Part shown: piece by piece, positions 35,190 through 46,760 of the stretch
How the letters are laid out: each line of letters starts with the position of its first letter
Position numbering within the stretch: the stretch's first letter is position 1
Program-made: the position numbers and the translations under genes
Assembly: GCA_003290165.1 (NCBI GenBank)
Contig: QNQO01000454.1
Coordinates: 62,001 to 126,000, forward strand
From: Berberis thunbergii
Lineage: Eukaryota > Streptophyta > Magnoliopsida > Ranunculales > Berberidaceae
Direction: 5' to 3'
Length of the DNA: 64,000 bases
The notes under the pieces: model-generated
The model's database searches: none
What the model was told of the DNA's origin: nothing
The model's input: only the letters and a program-made list of their open reading frames with translations

Positions 35190-36950
35190 TGATGCATCCA
35201 AAAATCGTCATCTTGTGAGTTTGTGATAGCCTTATAAATGATACATTTTAAGCCCCTAATTATATATTTGTTATGTCCCAATATCTAATAAAAATATCTC
35301 ATTATATGTATTTTGTAGAAAATCAAGCACTAATATCAAATCATACACAAAGTGACACAATAAGACTAAGTTCAACAACTAAAAAGCTCATTGGAAGCTC
35401 ACACATGCATTGTCAAAGACTAAAGATCTTCAAGCCCAAGACCCATGAAGTCAAGCCCACAAATTCTCATCATCTACGGATCTTGAGGATATCAACTTGA
35501 AGATTTGAAAATCCACATGGAAAATTCATCAAAGCCAAAGAATCTCTATAAACTCCACTATCTATGCTCACATTTGGACTCCATTACTTTTACACTCCAC
35601 CTTATTTCACTCCAATATTCTTCCTTATTTTACTCCAACACTCTACCTTCCACCATATTATCTCTACCTATAAGTCTCACCATTCTTCATCTATAAATAC
35701 CCCCACACATGGATAAACACTTTGGGAGATAAATAGTTGAAGTAGTTGTAGTTTAGAGAGAAATAAGTGATGTTTGGCCTAGAGCTTACCATGTTTGGCT
35801 AACATTCCACCTTAGGGTGTGGTTGAGCCCATGGGAGGATAGCTCCAAGATGGTTCTTTTTTTGTTAATTTATTTCCAAGTTTATGTATTAGAGAAGCAA
35901 GTAGTTAGATTGATCTTGTAACTTGATTATGTCATGAGCTAATGAGGTAAGTTAGATGTTTTGTGTTTCATCATATGAATTCAATTCATGTTTTCTTCTT
36001 CTACTTCTTAAGTTCAAGATTAGATAAGTTTCTATGATTGCAATTTCTCTAATAAACTTCTACTTACAATGCTTACATATTATTAGTCTAAGTTTCATTT
36101 TGATTTGTTAGATATTTGATGTTTCATTTAAGTATGGATTCCTTGTATGCTTTTAAATCCACATTTGATTCTTAGATTACTAATATAACTAAAGCTTGAA
36201 ATTAATTTGCTCATAAAGCCATATTTTCCATCCTAAGGTAAGATGAGAATCTACCTTAGGATGTGTTAATGAGTTTGGAATGATTAATCTAAAAGTGGCC
36301 TAATGGTCCCATCTACTCACGATGGTAAATTCAAAGCCCTAACTCTCACATTTAGGTTTTACTTTGCATTTTTATTTCAAACACTTCACCAATCACTTCT
36401 TTTTTAACTAGGTTAAGTTTAGAGAGAGAATTAAAGATTAGTTTTCCGAATTTTATAGCTCTCCTTGTGGGATTCGACCCGTACTTGTCGTTATCTTACT
36501 CAATCGATACTCGTGCACTTGCGGTAAGATTTAAGATAGATCGGTTTGATCTGCAAAACAATTGTTAGACTGCCAATGACCACTTTTTTGGTGGCCAAAG
36601 ACACTCTGATGCTTAAGTCAATAACTTTGTCCGAAGAAGAATGTAAATCTTGACAAAACTCAGTTAAAGTTACATACCTGTGTCGAATGTTCTCTTTACC
36701 TTTTATAATGGTCGTGGTTAACTCTCTGCGTGACTTAAGCATGTGAGGCGCAATGGAAATATATGTTTTTTGTAACAGTCCCCTCCTTGATGGAGATGCG
36801 TCCGTGGATGCGTAAGTCCCTCTACGACACTTTTTTGTGCAATGTTCCTCTTCTTTATGAGAGAACTCGTATCGAGCATGGATTCGGGCTCTGATTCGCT
36901 TGGATCTGGATTCAGGCTCTGTTTGCGCTTCCTCATTGGAGGACCTCATA
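35190..36950 (-). repeat. LTR fragment D of the A/B family, split by an Athila-like solo LTR
   Basis: The two parts, 35190-35223 and 36544-about 36950, together match the minus-strand LTR of A and B. They show TGATGCATCC at the edge, then GATCTGCAAAACAATTGTTAG, AAGACACTCTGATGCTTAAG and TAAGCATGTGAGGCGCAATG. The LTR start (TGATGATACAT on minus) is missing, so D is truncated near 36950. No internal region is attached. An ORF at 36500-36949 is a by-product. Confidence 0.78.
35224..36543 (+). mobile_element. Athila-like solo LTR with GTTTG target duplication
   Basis: Starts TGATAGCCTTATAAATG and is homologous over its first several hundred bp to the LTR at 25735. Near its end it has TTGTGGGATTCGACCCGTAC, a motif common in such LTRs. 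It is flanked by GTTTG at 35219-35223 and GTTTG at 36544-36548, a perfect 5-bp duplication. The surrounding LTR D reads continuously across the junction once one copy is removed. The terminal CA is degraded to CG. Confidence 0.8.
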
Positions 36951-37986
36951 TAGGCCTCTGTAATTAGAGATAAAAGATGGCTATAATTGAAAGTTGAAAA
37001 ATATTTTAGGATTGAGATTCATTTCCTATAATGGTATGTTTGTAAATATAAACATATATAAGGGCAAAGAAAATGAAAAATAGCAAAAAAGGATGGTAGA
37101 ATGTACATGAGGTGGGGAGAGAAAATTTTGTGTATTTTTTCTCAAAATTAAACTTTTCATAAGTATTTAATTGGTTGTCAAATTTTGGTAAACTTATTAT
37201 CGTTGAAATGCATTTTTTAAAGATCTTTCCATTGAAAGAAATGATCAATACAAGTACTAAAAATTTATAAATATATTTAATTATTAGAAAATGTTTAATG
37301 CATTTCACGTCGTTAGTATTTTTTTCAAAAAAAATGAGACAAGCTGATCATACCAATAAAAAAAGAAATTGACGAACATTTTAATGCACATTTAAATAAA
37401 ACCATGAACTTTATGAATTGGCAAATTCAAAGTTTGGGGGGAACTCACTTTCAGCGTTTGAAATTTTTTTTCTCAACTGATTCTAATTTTGACTGAATCC
37501 AACCCTACAGTATGTACTATATATATTTTACCTAAAAATAGGTTTCACTTTTAAACCAATTGAAAGCGAAAGTGGGGATGGAAGCACAATGTTCAGTACA
37601 TGGTATTTAGCACAAAAAAAAACGTGTAAAATGCCAATGATATGGGAATACTATAGTCTATCTTACAAATCAGCTAAGTGTTTCACTATTCTTAAGAAAT
37701 TGGAAATAAAAGATGGCTAGAATTGAAAGTTGGAAAATATGTTAAGGGTTCAGATTTATTTCCTATAATGAAATGTCTATAAATAAAACATTTATAAGCG
37801 GGAATAGAGAATTTTTTGTGGGAGAGAGAAAAAAATTATGTTTTTTTAATCAAAATTAAAATTATCACTATTTACTTGGTTCTCGAATTTTGGTAAACTT
37901 GGTATCATTGGAATGCAATTTTTAAAATCTTTTCAATAAAACCAATTATTTTCAATATAAATGTTAAAATTTTAAATATATTGTTA

Positions 37987-37987
<1 letters not shown>

Positions 37988-38052
<65 letters not shown>
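37988..38052 (+). repeat. (ATT)n microsatellite
   Basis: An uninterrupted run of about 21 ATT triplets lies in unit 2 and is absent from the matching place in unit 1. Confidence 0.95.
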
Positions 38053-38439
38053 GTTTAATGCATCATGTCGTTAGTATTTTGAATATTTTTGAAAGAAATG
38101 TGATGAGCCAAACATAACAAGAAGAAATGAGACGAACATCTTAATGCACATTCAAACAAATACCATGAACTTCATGTTTTAGCGAATTCAAAATTTCAAG
38201 GAAAATTCATTCTTGTCATTTGAAAACAAAAATCACTGACTGATTTAAAGTTTATAGTATATATATTTTTTAATCTTAGAATAGACTTATACTTCAAAAC
38301 TAATTGAGGGTGAAAATGTAGATGGTGGTGGGAGTGCTCAGTACATGATATTTAGCAAAAAAAAAATTGCATGTGCAATGCCAACGACACGGGCATACCT
38401 TAATCTATATAATAAAACACAATGGACTGAGCTGGCTGC

Positions 38440-39401
38440 AGCAATATTACAGAACAGTAAAAATAATTATACACTACATATCATTTATACATACATCGAA
38501 TTAAAAAAATACAACAAATTACAAAAAAAAAAATTTCTAAAGATCAGATCTATCTGATTTTCTGATATAAAAAAATTTACAAAAAATTCAAAAAAAAATT
38601 ACAACATATTACAAAAAATTCGATCTCTGATATATTACAAAAAAAAAAAAAAAAAAAAAAAAAAAACGATCTGATATCTGAGATCTGAGATCAAATATAT
38701 CAGATCTGATCTAAACAGAGATCTGATTTTAGATCAAATTTGATCTGATCAAAGATCTCGATCAAAGATCTGGATCTGATCTAAGATCTGAGATCGAGAT
38801 CTAGATCTAGGATCTAAGATCTAAGATCAGATCTTATTGCTAAGATCAGAGAAGGAGAAGGCGCGACGATGATGCCTTCGCTGTGAGAGAGAAGAGGCGG
38901 CCGAGCTCGAGCTTCGCCTTTGCTGTGAGAGAAATCAGAGAAGAAGAGGCGGACGAGCTTCGTCTTCGCTGTGAGAGTCGAGAGAGAAGAAGAGGCGGAC
39001 GACGACCCTTCCCTTCGGCCTCCGCCTTAGCTTCATCGTTGTGTTCTCTGTGTGTGAGAGGCAGAGAGGGAGAGGCCTTCGACCCTTCGCTCAAATCATT
39101 CCTCGGCCCCTCCCCCTGTGAGTGTGAGAGGCAGAGCCGCAAAGAGGGAGAGGCGGGTGTGAGGGAGGGAATGAGGGAGAGGGATTAAGGGTTTAATCCC
39201 TTTATATAGGGGAAGGGCATTGTTGTAATTTTACCTAATAAACGGATATCCGCGGGGCGGATATGGCCAAATCCGTATCCGCCCCGAATAGTGAACGAAT
39301 ATTTTTTTGATACCCGAAACCCATTCAGCCATATCCAAAACCGCCCCAAACGGATTGGGTGGGGCGGATATCTGTGAAAATCCGCCCCACTGCCATCCCT
39401 A
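38440..39401. mobile_element. Second hAT-like element copy, left end missing
   Basis: The right end GTGAAAATCCGCCCCACTGC then CATCCCTA matches the element at 16363-17469. The same internal order is present: AT-rich lead, GATCTGAGATC-type repeats, CTTCGCTGTGAGAGAGAAG repeats, a GGTTTAATCCCTTTATATAG block and ACGGATATCCG. No TAGGGATGGCAAC left end is seen, so the copy is truncated or rearranged where it meets the unit ending near 38402. A poly(A) run of 28 lies near 38639-38666. Between 39402 and 39770 is a remnant ending CGTCCCATGCCCACCCCTA, perhaps the end of another hAT-like family. Confidence 0.7.
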
Positions 39402-39899
39402 AGAGAACGTATATTCAAGAGCTGATCTGGTTTACGAGACCTTGGGTTTCCCATGGGGTCGCCTCTATATTGGTGGGTATTTCACTGCTTAGGTGTTATC
39501 CATAACTATTTCTAGATTCCTACAATTTGCTTGTAGGTTTAAGAAAATTATTTTTCACGCTCTATATCTAATTATAAGAAAGCTATTTTTCACGCTCTTA
39601 TATGATGATAATCTTCGCAGCAGTCACATGCAGCACGTTGATCCCGTCTCGAACCCGTTTGGATGGGACGAGGTCGGAATGAGGCTTTTCCCATCCCGTC
39701 CCGATCCCGTATGAACGGAATGCGATGAGTATATCTCGTCCCATGCCCACCCCTAGTTACTACAATTTTTTTTTTATCTTAGAAAGACTTACACTTCAAA
39801 ATTGAGGTTGAAAGTGTGGATGTGTTATGGTTGTTCTATTTAGCAAAAAATTTATATGTAAATTGCTAATGGCACGGGCAATACCTAGTCCATATGATA

Positions 39900-41060
39900 A
39901 AACATGGGCTTGTCTAATTGGCGAGAAAGCGGGCGAGGGAGCCCCTCCATCCCCGTTTCCCCACCAATTAGAATTCCCCATAAAACATAAATATACAATG
40001 GACTGGACTAGCTGCACCAAAAGACATAAGTTCGTCTAAAGTTAGTTATTGGTTAAATAGTAAAAATTCCGTTAGTGCCCCGCTGTGAAAAAGCTTTTGG
40101 CTCCTCCCTTTTCCGTGCGTTTCTCTATCTTCAATTGGTGGAGTTTGACATGAGCCTAAAATGTGGGCTTATCAATTGGTAGGCAGACAATTTGGGACTG
40201 AGAATGATGAAACCCAATGAGAATTGTTGACATCATTGGAGATAAGTGGAAGATTGATTATTCATTTATGTGTTGAACCTAATTCGAGGGTGCCTCTTTT
40301 ATACATCATTTGGTTTTTTTACAGTTTTTACTTTTTCTTTTAAAAACATAATCATAAATATTATCTATGAAAGAGGTAGAAATGTCAAAACAAAACTAAG
40401 AAGAAGCACCCTAAACTTACGAATGTGTTGAACTTGCTAAACTTTCAAAGAGTTAATCTTAAACACAAATGACATCAATGGCAAGCTTTAATGCATTGGA
40501 CTTGGGCATAAAAACTGTCCTTTTAATTATCTATAATAGTTTGGACCTTCTATGGGTCACATGCTATATTCAATTTCATAAATTACTCGATTTTGGCATG
40601 AACCTTTATTTTTTTTTTCATAGTAAAATTTGCCAAAATTTTAAAACAATTCTTAAAATTGTGCCAACAGCCCAGATAATACACTAGTATATATATATAA
40701 TATATTTAGTAGCTTGTGGGCAGCTTTTTTAGAAGTTTGGTAGAAATTTTTTTTATCAACAAGTTCTAATTAAATTTTTTAACTATTTTCTAAAATTAAT
40801 CATAAGAGTCTTATTAATTATATATAAAGCTTTATTAGAATGGGTTAATTTGGGTTAAATAAACGATGTATCTCAAAACTACCTTATGGAGCATACATGC
40901 TTTTCTATGCTCCGCGGACCAGCTGATCCGCACCTCCAAAACTTTCTGCCAGTATTTGCTAACTTGGAGCTCTACTATTATTTATTTGGGAAACTTTCTT
41001 ATATTTTTTAATAAAGTATATTTTTATTTCACTTAGGAAATTTGAAAGATGTTCATATTT
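39900..41060. other. No gene recognised
   Basis: AT-rich sequence of about 1.2 kb. Short ORFs (39827-40039, 40469-40687) have no family resemblance. An AT microsatellite-like run lies near 40688-40705. Confidence 0.5.
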
Positions 41061-41283
41061 TTTTTTTATGGAGATGATCTCCTTAGTATACAACACTTCC
41101 ACAAAAACTCAACTCATTTGGAGATTTATAGCGCAGTTAAATCCGTTGCTCAAGTTAGAGAGTTACCATTCGCTCAATTTAGACATTAACTTGAACGCCC
41201 TATTTGTTGGAGTTCATAATTTCAAATTTGATGAACCTTTGAGGAAGTGAACTGTCTAGTAAAGAAATCATCTCCACAAAAAG
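41061..41283. mobile_element. Possible small MITE with about 60-bp imperfect inverted ends
   Basis: The left end TTTTTATGGAGATGATCTCC and the reverse complement of the right end, TTTTTGTGGAGATGATTTCT, match over about 30 bp. Matching continues inward (ACACTTCC.CAAA..CTCA). I find no clear target duplication, so the superfamily is open. The ORF at 41068-41250 falls inside and is probably not a gene. Confidence 0.45.
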
Positions 41284-41926
41284 ATTAATGTCTTCCAGAA
41301 TTTCTAAGTGGGTGAAGTAAATTTCGGGTCTAAAATTGGCTCACAAATATGAGTACCAATCCAACCAACATAACTTCGAAGCTTGTTGAATAACACGCAG
41401 AACTGCTTCAGCTAGGTAGCACAGGCGCTGCACATGAGATTGGATGATAACTGCACATGCAGCATAGAGCAAAATATGACAATAAGTTGCAGCTACTTGG
41501 ACATAAAAAGGAGAGAAGCTCTCATATTGCTGAGATCTGTAAAATTTGCCTGAAAATATAGATGGGACAGCCAGGGATATTTAGACCTTCCAAATTATAA
41601 AGTAACAAATACGGTGAAGTGATGTCCACTGGAGTGATCTCGTCATATCAAAATTGGCTTGACATATTGCTGCCAAGTCAATAAGGTTATCAAACAAGAA
41701 TGTCTTTTAGCCTTGGGTAGCCTTCATCTGTGGGTACCCGCAGGGTATTATGTTCAAACAGTTATCACGAAACCAGCGTATTTATGTTCAAACGAAATAT
41801 GTACCAAAACTAGCATATTTAGTTTGTGCTCCGAACTAGTAAATAGTGATCGGGTAAAATTAACACCCCTAATTATTATAAGTGTGGATGTAGAACAGTG
41901 TACATGTACAATTGTGTTGAGCTTTG

Positions 41927-42075
41927 CTAGGGGTCGAGGGAAAGGAGCGAGGAATGGGTGTAACCACCCATCCTCCTCGAGATGAGCACATCACCTTGGA
42001 GATGCGTGCTAGCACTCATCTCGAGGAGGATGGGTGGTTACACCCATCCCTCGCTCCCTTTCCCTTGACCCCTAG
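41927..42075. mobile_element. Hairpin MITE, 60-bp near-perfect inverted repeat
   Basis: The left arm 41927-41986 (CTAGGGGTCGAGGGAAAGGA...) and the right arm 42015-42075 are reverse complements with about three differences, around a 28-nt loop. The ends read cTAGGGG...CCCCTAg, so a TA target duplication (Stowaway/mariner-like) is possible. The arms contain an internal GGGTGTAACCACCC motif. The ORF 41659-41985 merely runs into the left arm. Flanks 41284-41926 and 42076-42943 hold no recognised gene. Confidence 0.8.
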
Positions 42076-42943
42076 AATTTTCGATTGTGTTTGGTGTGTT
42101 TAGCATTTGATATATGTTTGTTGGCAGAAGCAAACAATAAACTAAGCACGCACACAGACACGCATACCAAAGAGAGAGAACTTTCTTAACTTTTATTCTC
42201 AACACAAACACCCATCTTTTTCACAATGGCTAGCAATACTTTGGAGTGTGATTTCCTAAATCAAATGGAATGGTAACCGACTCCGAGAAGAAACTAACTA
42301 ATAATCACTAAAGGAAAGTAAATATTGATGTTATGGATATGAAAAGACCAATAGAAACAAACAGAGAATTGACAGATTAGAAAGAACAAACCTTGTTTCA
42401 TCCTATGTCGTGTTGAAACTCAATCATTTAGGTATGGTTAGTGGAATTTCCAATTTCCTATTACAAAAGCTACTGCAAAACAACATTGTTAGCCTTCAAA
42501 TTTCTATTGAAACTTCAAGATTCCATCAATTAGGAGTGAATGTATTACCTCATAATTTCATGATCATTTCTTGCTATTTACTAAGAGAATACAAAGAAAA
42601 AGGTCAGTATCGTCTTCTGGGTTCTTTGGCATTAACGAGATCAGCTTTTTGTTGATGACCTGATACTTTGTGCAATGGAAGACACTTTTCAAAGCTGTGA
42701 ACTAACACTAGTTGAATGCTCACCAGAAGAATAAAACGGTTTAGACGGGATGATTTATTTGAAAAGGAACATCATCAGCCAAATGTATGAGAACTTTCCC
42801 ACTTACAGTTTGGTGTGCTATCAGTACTCCATGTTTCAGAAGTGGACAGAGTGCTATAGTTAAATAAGTTGGTGGAGTAACCTAGCAATTCCAAACTTGG
42901 AAAGTGGGGGAGCTGAAAAGAGGGGGCAGCGCAAACTTGAAAA

Positions 42944-44365
42944 TTAGTTTGTTGAAGCATTCTTCTTTTTCTTCTTAGCTTTTGCCATTATTTTGACCAT
43001 GTTCCCTTCATCTACCTTTTTGACCGGCATGAAGACCTCAGTTGCAGAAGGATCTAACACATTACTTGAGCACTTAAGAATAACCCCTCTCTCTATGGCC
43101 TCATCCCAAAGTTGTCTGCCCTTATCGAACTCTCCTCCCCGACAAAGCTTGGGTATCAAAAGATCATAAACAGGCCCATGATTTCCCACGCAACTCTTCT
43201 TCATTCGTTCAAATAACTCAAGAGCATGGCCTACCCTCTCAACTCCACAAAGAACACCAACCAAATCTAGGTAGAACCTTGGTTCTGGAATCAATCCATT
43301 TTCAATCATTTCATCCACAACCTTATTCCCTTTACCAAACCTTCCACTTAAATACAAAACTCTAACAACAAGATAATAGCTTACCCAGTCAGGAGACCAA
43401 CCAGAAATTTTCATAGAATTCAGAATTCTACAAGCTTCCTTCACTCTTCTCGTCCTAGCCAAACAAGAGAGCAGTATGTTGAAACTAATTGTATTTGGAG
43501 AAATCCCATTACACCTCATCTCCACCATCGTGCTCAAAGCTTCAGGAACAAGCCCAGAGGGATTGAATTTAAGGTTTCTAGTGCAAAGGCACCTCAACAA
43601 TGTATTATAGCAAAACAAATCCAGCTGAATTCCCAGCAACTTCATTTCACTTATAATTTTTCGAGCTTCCTTTACATTTCCATAGACACACCACCCATGA
43701 AGAAGGCTCTTGTAAATTGTTTTCTCAACACCGGATATTTTACTTATGTTGTGAAAAACAACTCCTTCGGCTATTCTTGCATGGCCTTTCGCACAAAGGG
43801 CTTGAACAATAGCGATTACAACATCTCTATCTTTAGGACATTTGAACAGTTTCTCCAAGTTCTTGAACAACCCCACTGCTTCATCTTCTCTCCCAAATTT
43901 CACCAAAGTCTCAGCAACTATGCCAAAAGTTTCAAGCTCTATTGCTCGGTGCTCCTTTCGGAGATCTAAAATCAATATATCCAATGCAGTGAGATCTTTC
44001 TTCTCAGCAAACACTCGGATTGCATAATTGAAGGCCTCATCACCCAATTTGTGATCTAAGGTTCTGTTAGACCAGGAGAAGAATCTAAGAAGCCTTCTGG
44101 TGGGCACTTGAGTTTTGCACGAGTCAATGACCTGAGTGACAAGGTTAGAAGTGATTGAAGCCTTTAAAAGATTAAGACTTGCTTCCAGTTCATCTAGACC
44201 ACCAATTTCACATGAAACAACGTCACAAATCTTTTGAAAGTGTGGTGATGTTTGAGGGGGTGGTGAGTCTGGGCAAAAAAAAGAAAAGGGGAAACATTGA
44301 ATTCCATGGATAATAGTTAAAGGTGATGTAGAATTGGGTAGCTTTGGTTTCAGTAACGGTAACAT
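42944..44365 (-). CDS. P-type pentatricopeptide-repeat protein, At5g61370-like, mitochondrial
   Basis: One uninterrupted 473-codon exon. PPR proteins bind organelle RNA one base per repeat and act in its processing, stability or translation. The N-terminus (about residues 1-45, rich in Pro/Ser, few acids) looks like an organelle-targeting peptide. The family-specific lead CDVVSCEIGGLDELEASLN and VTQVIDSCKTQVPTRRLLRF follow. P-type repeats run from about residue 145 to 440, for example YKSLLHGWCVYGNVKEARKI, FNILLSCLARTRRVKEACRI, YYLVVRVLYLSGRFGKGNKV and YDLLIPKLCRGGEFDKGRQL. No E or DYW editing domain is present. The C-terminus ends in a lysine run (AKAKKKKK). The overall order matches Arabidopsis At5g61370, whose mitochondrial location is annotated. 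The first ATG after an upstream stop gives the family length. This is the one clearly intact host gene here. Confidence 0.93.
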   Translation of the reverse strand: MLPLLKPKLPNSTSPLTIIHGIQCFPFSFFCPDSPPPQTSPHFQKICDVVSCEIGGLDELEASLNLLKASITSNLVTQVIDSCKTQVPTRRLLRFFSWSNRTLDHKLGDEAFNYAIRVFAEKKDLTALDILILDLRKEHRAIELETFGIVAETLVKFGREDEAVGLFKNLEKLFKCPKDRDVVIAIVQALCAKGHARIAEGVVFHNISKISGVEKTIYKSLLHGWCVYGNVKEARKIISEMKLLGIQLDLFCYNTLLRCLCTRNLKFNPSGLVPEALSTMVEMRCNGISPNTISFNILLSCLARTRRVKEACRILNSMKISGWSPDWVSYYLVVRVLYLSGRFGKGNKVVDEMIENGLIPEPRFYLDLVGVLCGVERVGHALELFERMKKSCVGNHGPVYDLLIPKLCRGGEFDKGRQLWDEAIERGVILKCSSNVLDPSATEVFMPVKKVDEGNMVKIMAKAKKKKKNASTN

Positions 44366-45350
44366 AAAGTTTAAGGATTTTTGTCAGATAAGTTGTGTGG
44401 TTCACGCTCTGAAATAGACTTGATCTTTCCAACTAGAGAACATGCTATTACGATGAAGATGCTTCATTTTTTATTGAACTAGTATCCTCCATGGCAGTGA
44501 AGACACACCAAGATCTGCAAAGCCTGCAAGAGAGAAATTACTAAATATCGAGAGTACTAAACTGAAAACGTGAATTTAAACATTTCCAAACCCTACATGA
44601 CCGATTTTATCAACCCGAAAAACAAACTACAATGTACCAAGAAAAGGAAAATTCAAAACCCTAAGTAATATAACCCAAAAGATACATCTTCTAGCTCTTG
44701 AGATAATGGGTAGAAAACCTCGCAAGTTATGGACACATTTTCATTTAAGGCTAACTTTTGTTGCAGAGCGGCCAAAAAATTTATAGATGGCAAGTGAACT
44801 CTTCGCTAATGCACTCAGTGATCCAATAGAAAAGAATTAACAACATATAAAAGCACCAGTTTTAGAAACACCACACCATGATTCAATTTGAAATAATCTC
44901 ACCTCGTATCAACTTATCTAATGAATTAGTATGAGAACTCATCATGAGCATATTTGATGTGGAGAAGTCAAGTAGTTGTTCATTACATGTTGTCAATAGA
45001 AGATGTAAAAACTCATAGCAAGATGATTGAAAATGAGAAAAAACAACACTTGGGTTAAAAAAAAGATTGAAATGTAAGAGGAATCAATCAACCAATCAAT
45101 CTAATTAATGGATTTAATTCCTGTTCAATCACACTCCCCATACACTTTAGTAACAAAATTGAGAAGAGAGATAGAGAAGGACGACGTACCTGAGCAACAA
45201 AGAAAGTTAGGGTCCGTTGAAGAGAGTGGTTCACTGCTTCTTCTCTGGTGAGGTAGGAGCCGTGACTTCTGAAAGATAAAGTAAAATTCGCAGACGGAGT
45301 TTGAAACGAAGTTGACGAGCATGAGACGAGTTGTCCTCTCCTCTCTGCCT
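44366..45350 (-). promoter_or_regulatory. 5' leader of the PPR gene, with a likely UTR intron
   Basis: On the minus strand a donor TTGCTCAG|GTACGTCG (exon side at 45190) and an acceptor CTCTCTTGCAG|GCTTTGCAG (exon resuming at 44523) would remove 44524-45189. The exon side (45190-45350) is C/T-rich and less AT-biased, like a transcribed leader. An upstream ATG at 45322 would open a short uORF. Splice choice is inferred from motifs only. Confidence 0.4.
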
Positions 45351-46760
45351 CACCTGACTGATAGGAGAGGAGAGCGATTTCGATTGAGATTTGAGCGTGA
45401 GTTAGCCGCTATTTACACCTAAAACTTTCACTTATTCATCCACGTGACAAAATAATAATGGGTGCTGTTAAATGGCATACCCCTAAGTGGTGCCCAATAA
45501 TAAAGGCAAACCTCAACTTAAACTAGTCAACTATTTTAACTAAAATAAATAAAATCTTCCATTATTACCCATACATCTTCTTCACTCCCTCCATCAATTT
45601 TATTCATTAAACATCATCTTCATTCTCTCAAATTCTCCATTTTTTCTCCAACTTTATTCTTTTCTCCACTACCTATATTTCTTCCGTTAAACTTTCATCA
45701 CTCTCTCCCTTCCCCAACTCTTATCTTCTCTCTGTTGTCTCTATTTCCTTCTTTAAACCCTTCCCACACTCTCTCAAATCTTTCTTCTTCTTCTTCCACA
45801 ATCCTCACTCCCATTTCCTCCATTAAACCCTTACTTTTTCTCTTCCTCCAAAACTCCCTCAAAAGTTGTGGTGGTGGTGGAGCTTGATGGATTGATTGAG
45901 GATTTAGATTCAGATCCATGAGGTGGGTTTCGACTTCCATAATTCACTTGAGAGTGTTTAATGTTAGCCATGAACAAAATCAAAATCGAAAGTTCTTTCC
46001 AGTTCACACGATTAAATCAACTCGTGATATTCAATCTTACATAGTTGGTCTAATCGTGAAATCAGAATTCAAGTGGTTTGTGCTAATCGTGTGAACTGCA
46101 ACAACTCTTCAAAAGAACTTACTCTCTAAAAACTTATTCCAACCATATAGTTGGTTTAAACAGTGGTTTTCAGCATAATACAGTTGGCATGATCGCCAAA
46201 TTTGAATCCTCATTGTTGAGCCAACCATGTGATCTGGCAACAATATTTTCAAAAGCTCGCTTTCGACAAAACTTTTTCCAGTCGCCTATTTTGAGCCAAC
46301 TGTGTCAACTGACAAAAACTTTTTTAAAAAACTTGTACTTGGTTTGGGTGAGTTGGGAAGATAAGGTGGGGGGAGAAAGAAAGTGGGGGTTTTAGTGGAG
46401 GAAGTGAATGAAGTGAGAAGAAGATAAGAGATAAATTTTAGAGTTAGAGAGAATGTGGAGGGGGTTTTAATGGATAAAATGAAGATAGTGGGAGAAGAAG
46501 AAGAGAAATACATTTGAGAGTTGGGGAGGGTATAATGGAGAAAATGAAGATGGCAGGGAGAAGATGAGAATTGAGAAAGAAAAAAAAAGTAGAAAAAGAA
46601 ATGGGAGAGAAGAAATGAGATTTGGGGAAGAAGAGGTAGGTAAAGGGTACATAGGGGACGTCAAAATTTCAATTTGGGATCAACCATCCCCCATTTTAAC
46701 CAAAAGCTAAATTTAGGGTTCCCCTATTTTTTTCATCACTCCAACCATATTTCCCTATAT
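45351..46760. other. Purine/pyrimidine-biased low-complexity region, no supported gene
   Basis: 45540-45880 is C/T-rich and 46360-46640 is its purine-rich mirror (AGAAGAAG, GGAGAAAATGAAGATGG). They form a loose inverted pair around 45890-46350. The minus ORF 45698-45940 (MDLNLNPQS..., then acidic) is largely generated by this bias and has no clear family. Confidence 0.5.

Larger units (their letters stand above)
36965..39898 (+). repeat. Three related units, possibly Helitron 3' ends in tandem
   Basis: Unit 1 (about 36965-37656) and unit 2 (about 37700-38402) share TAAAAGATGGCTA(T/G)AATTGAAAG, TTTCCTATAATG and GTACATG(G/A)TATTTAGCA. A shorter unit 3 (about 39780-39898) repeats the last 110 bp. 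Each ends in a small hairpin (for example ATGCCaacgacacgGGCAT or ATTGCtaatggcacggGCAAT) followed by CTATAG, CCTTA or CCTAG, and is then followed by TC(C/T)AT-type sequence. Helitrons end in a hairpin plus CTRR and start with TC, so tandem Helitron ends are possible but not proven. No Rep/helicase is present. Confidence 0.45.

Noticed and set aside
36500..36949. 149-codon minus ORF
   Set aside because: It lies wholly within LTR fragment D and the edge of the solo LTR.
38846..39188. Pair of overlapping ORFs on opposite strands, Ser/Arg/Glu-rich
   Set aside because: Both translate the GAGAGAAG array of the second hAT-like copy.
45698..45940. Minus ORF beginning MEVETHLMDLNLNPQS
   Set aside because: The N-terminus looks gene-like, but the rest is an acidic purine-rich run, with no partner exon or known domain.
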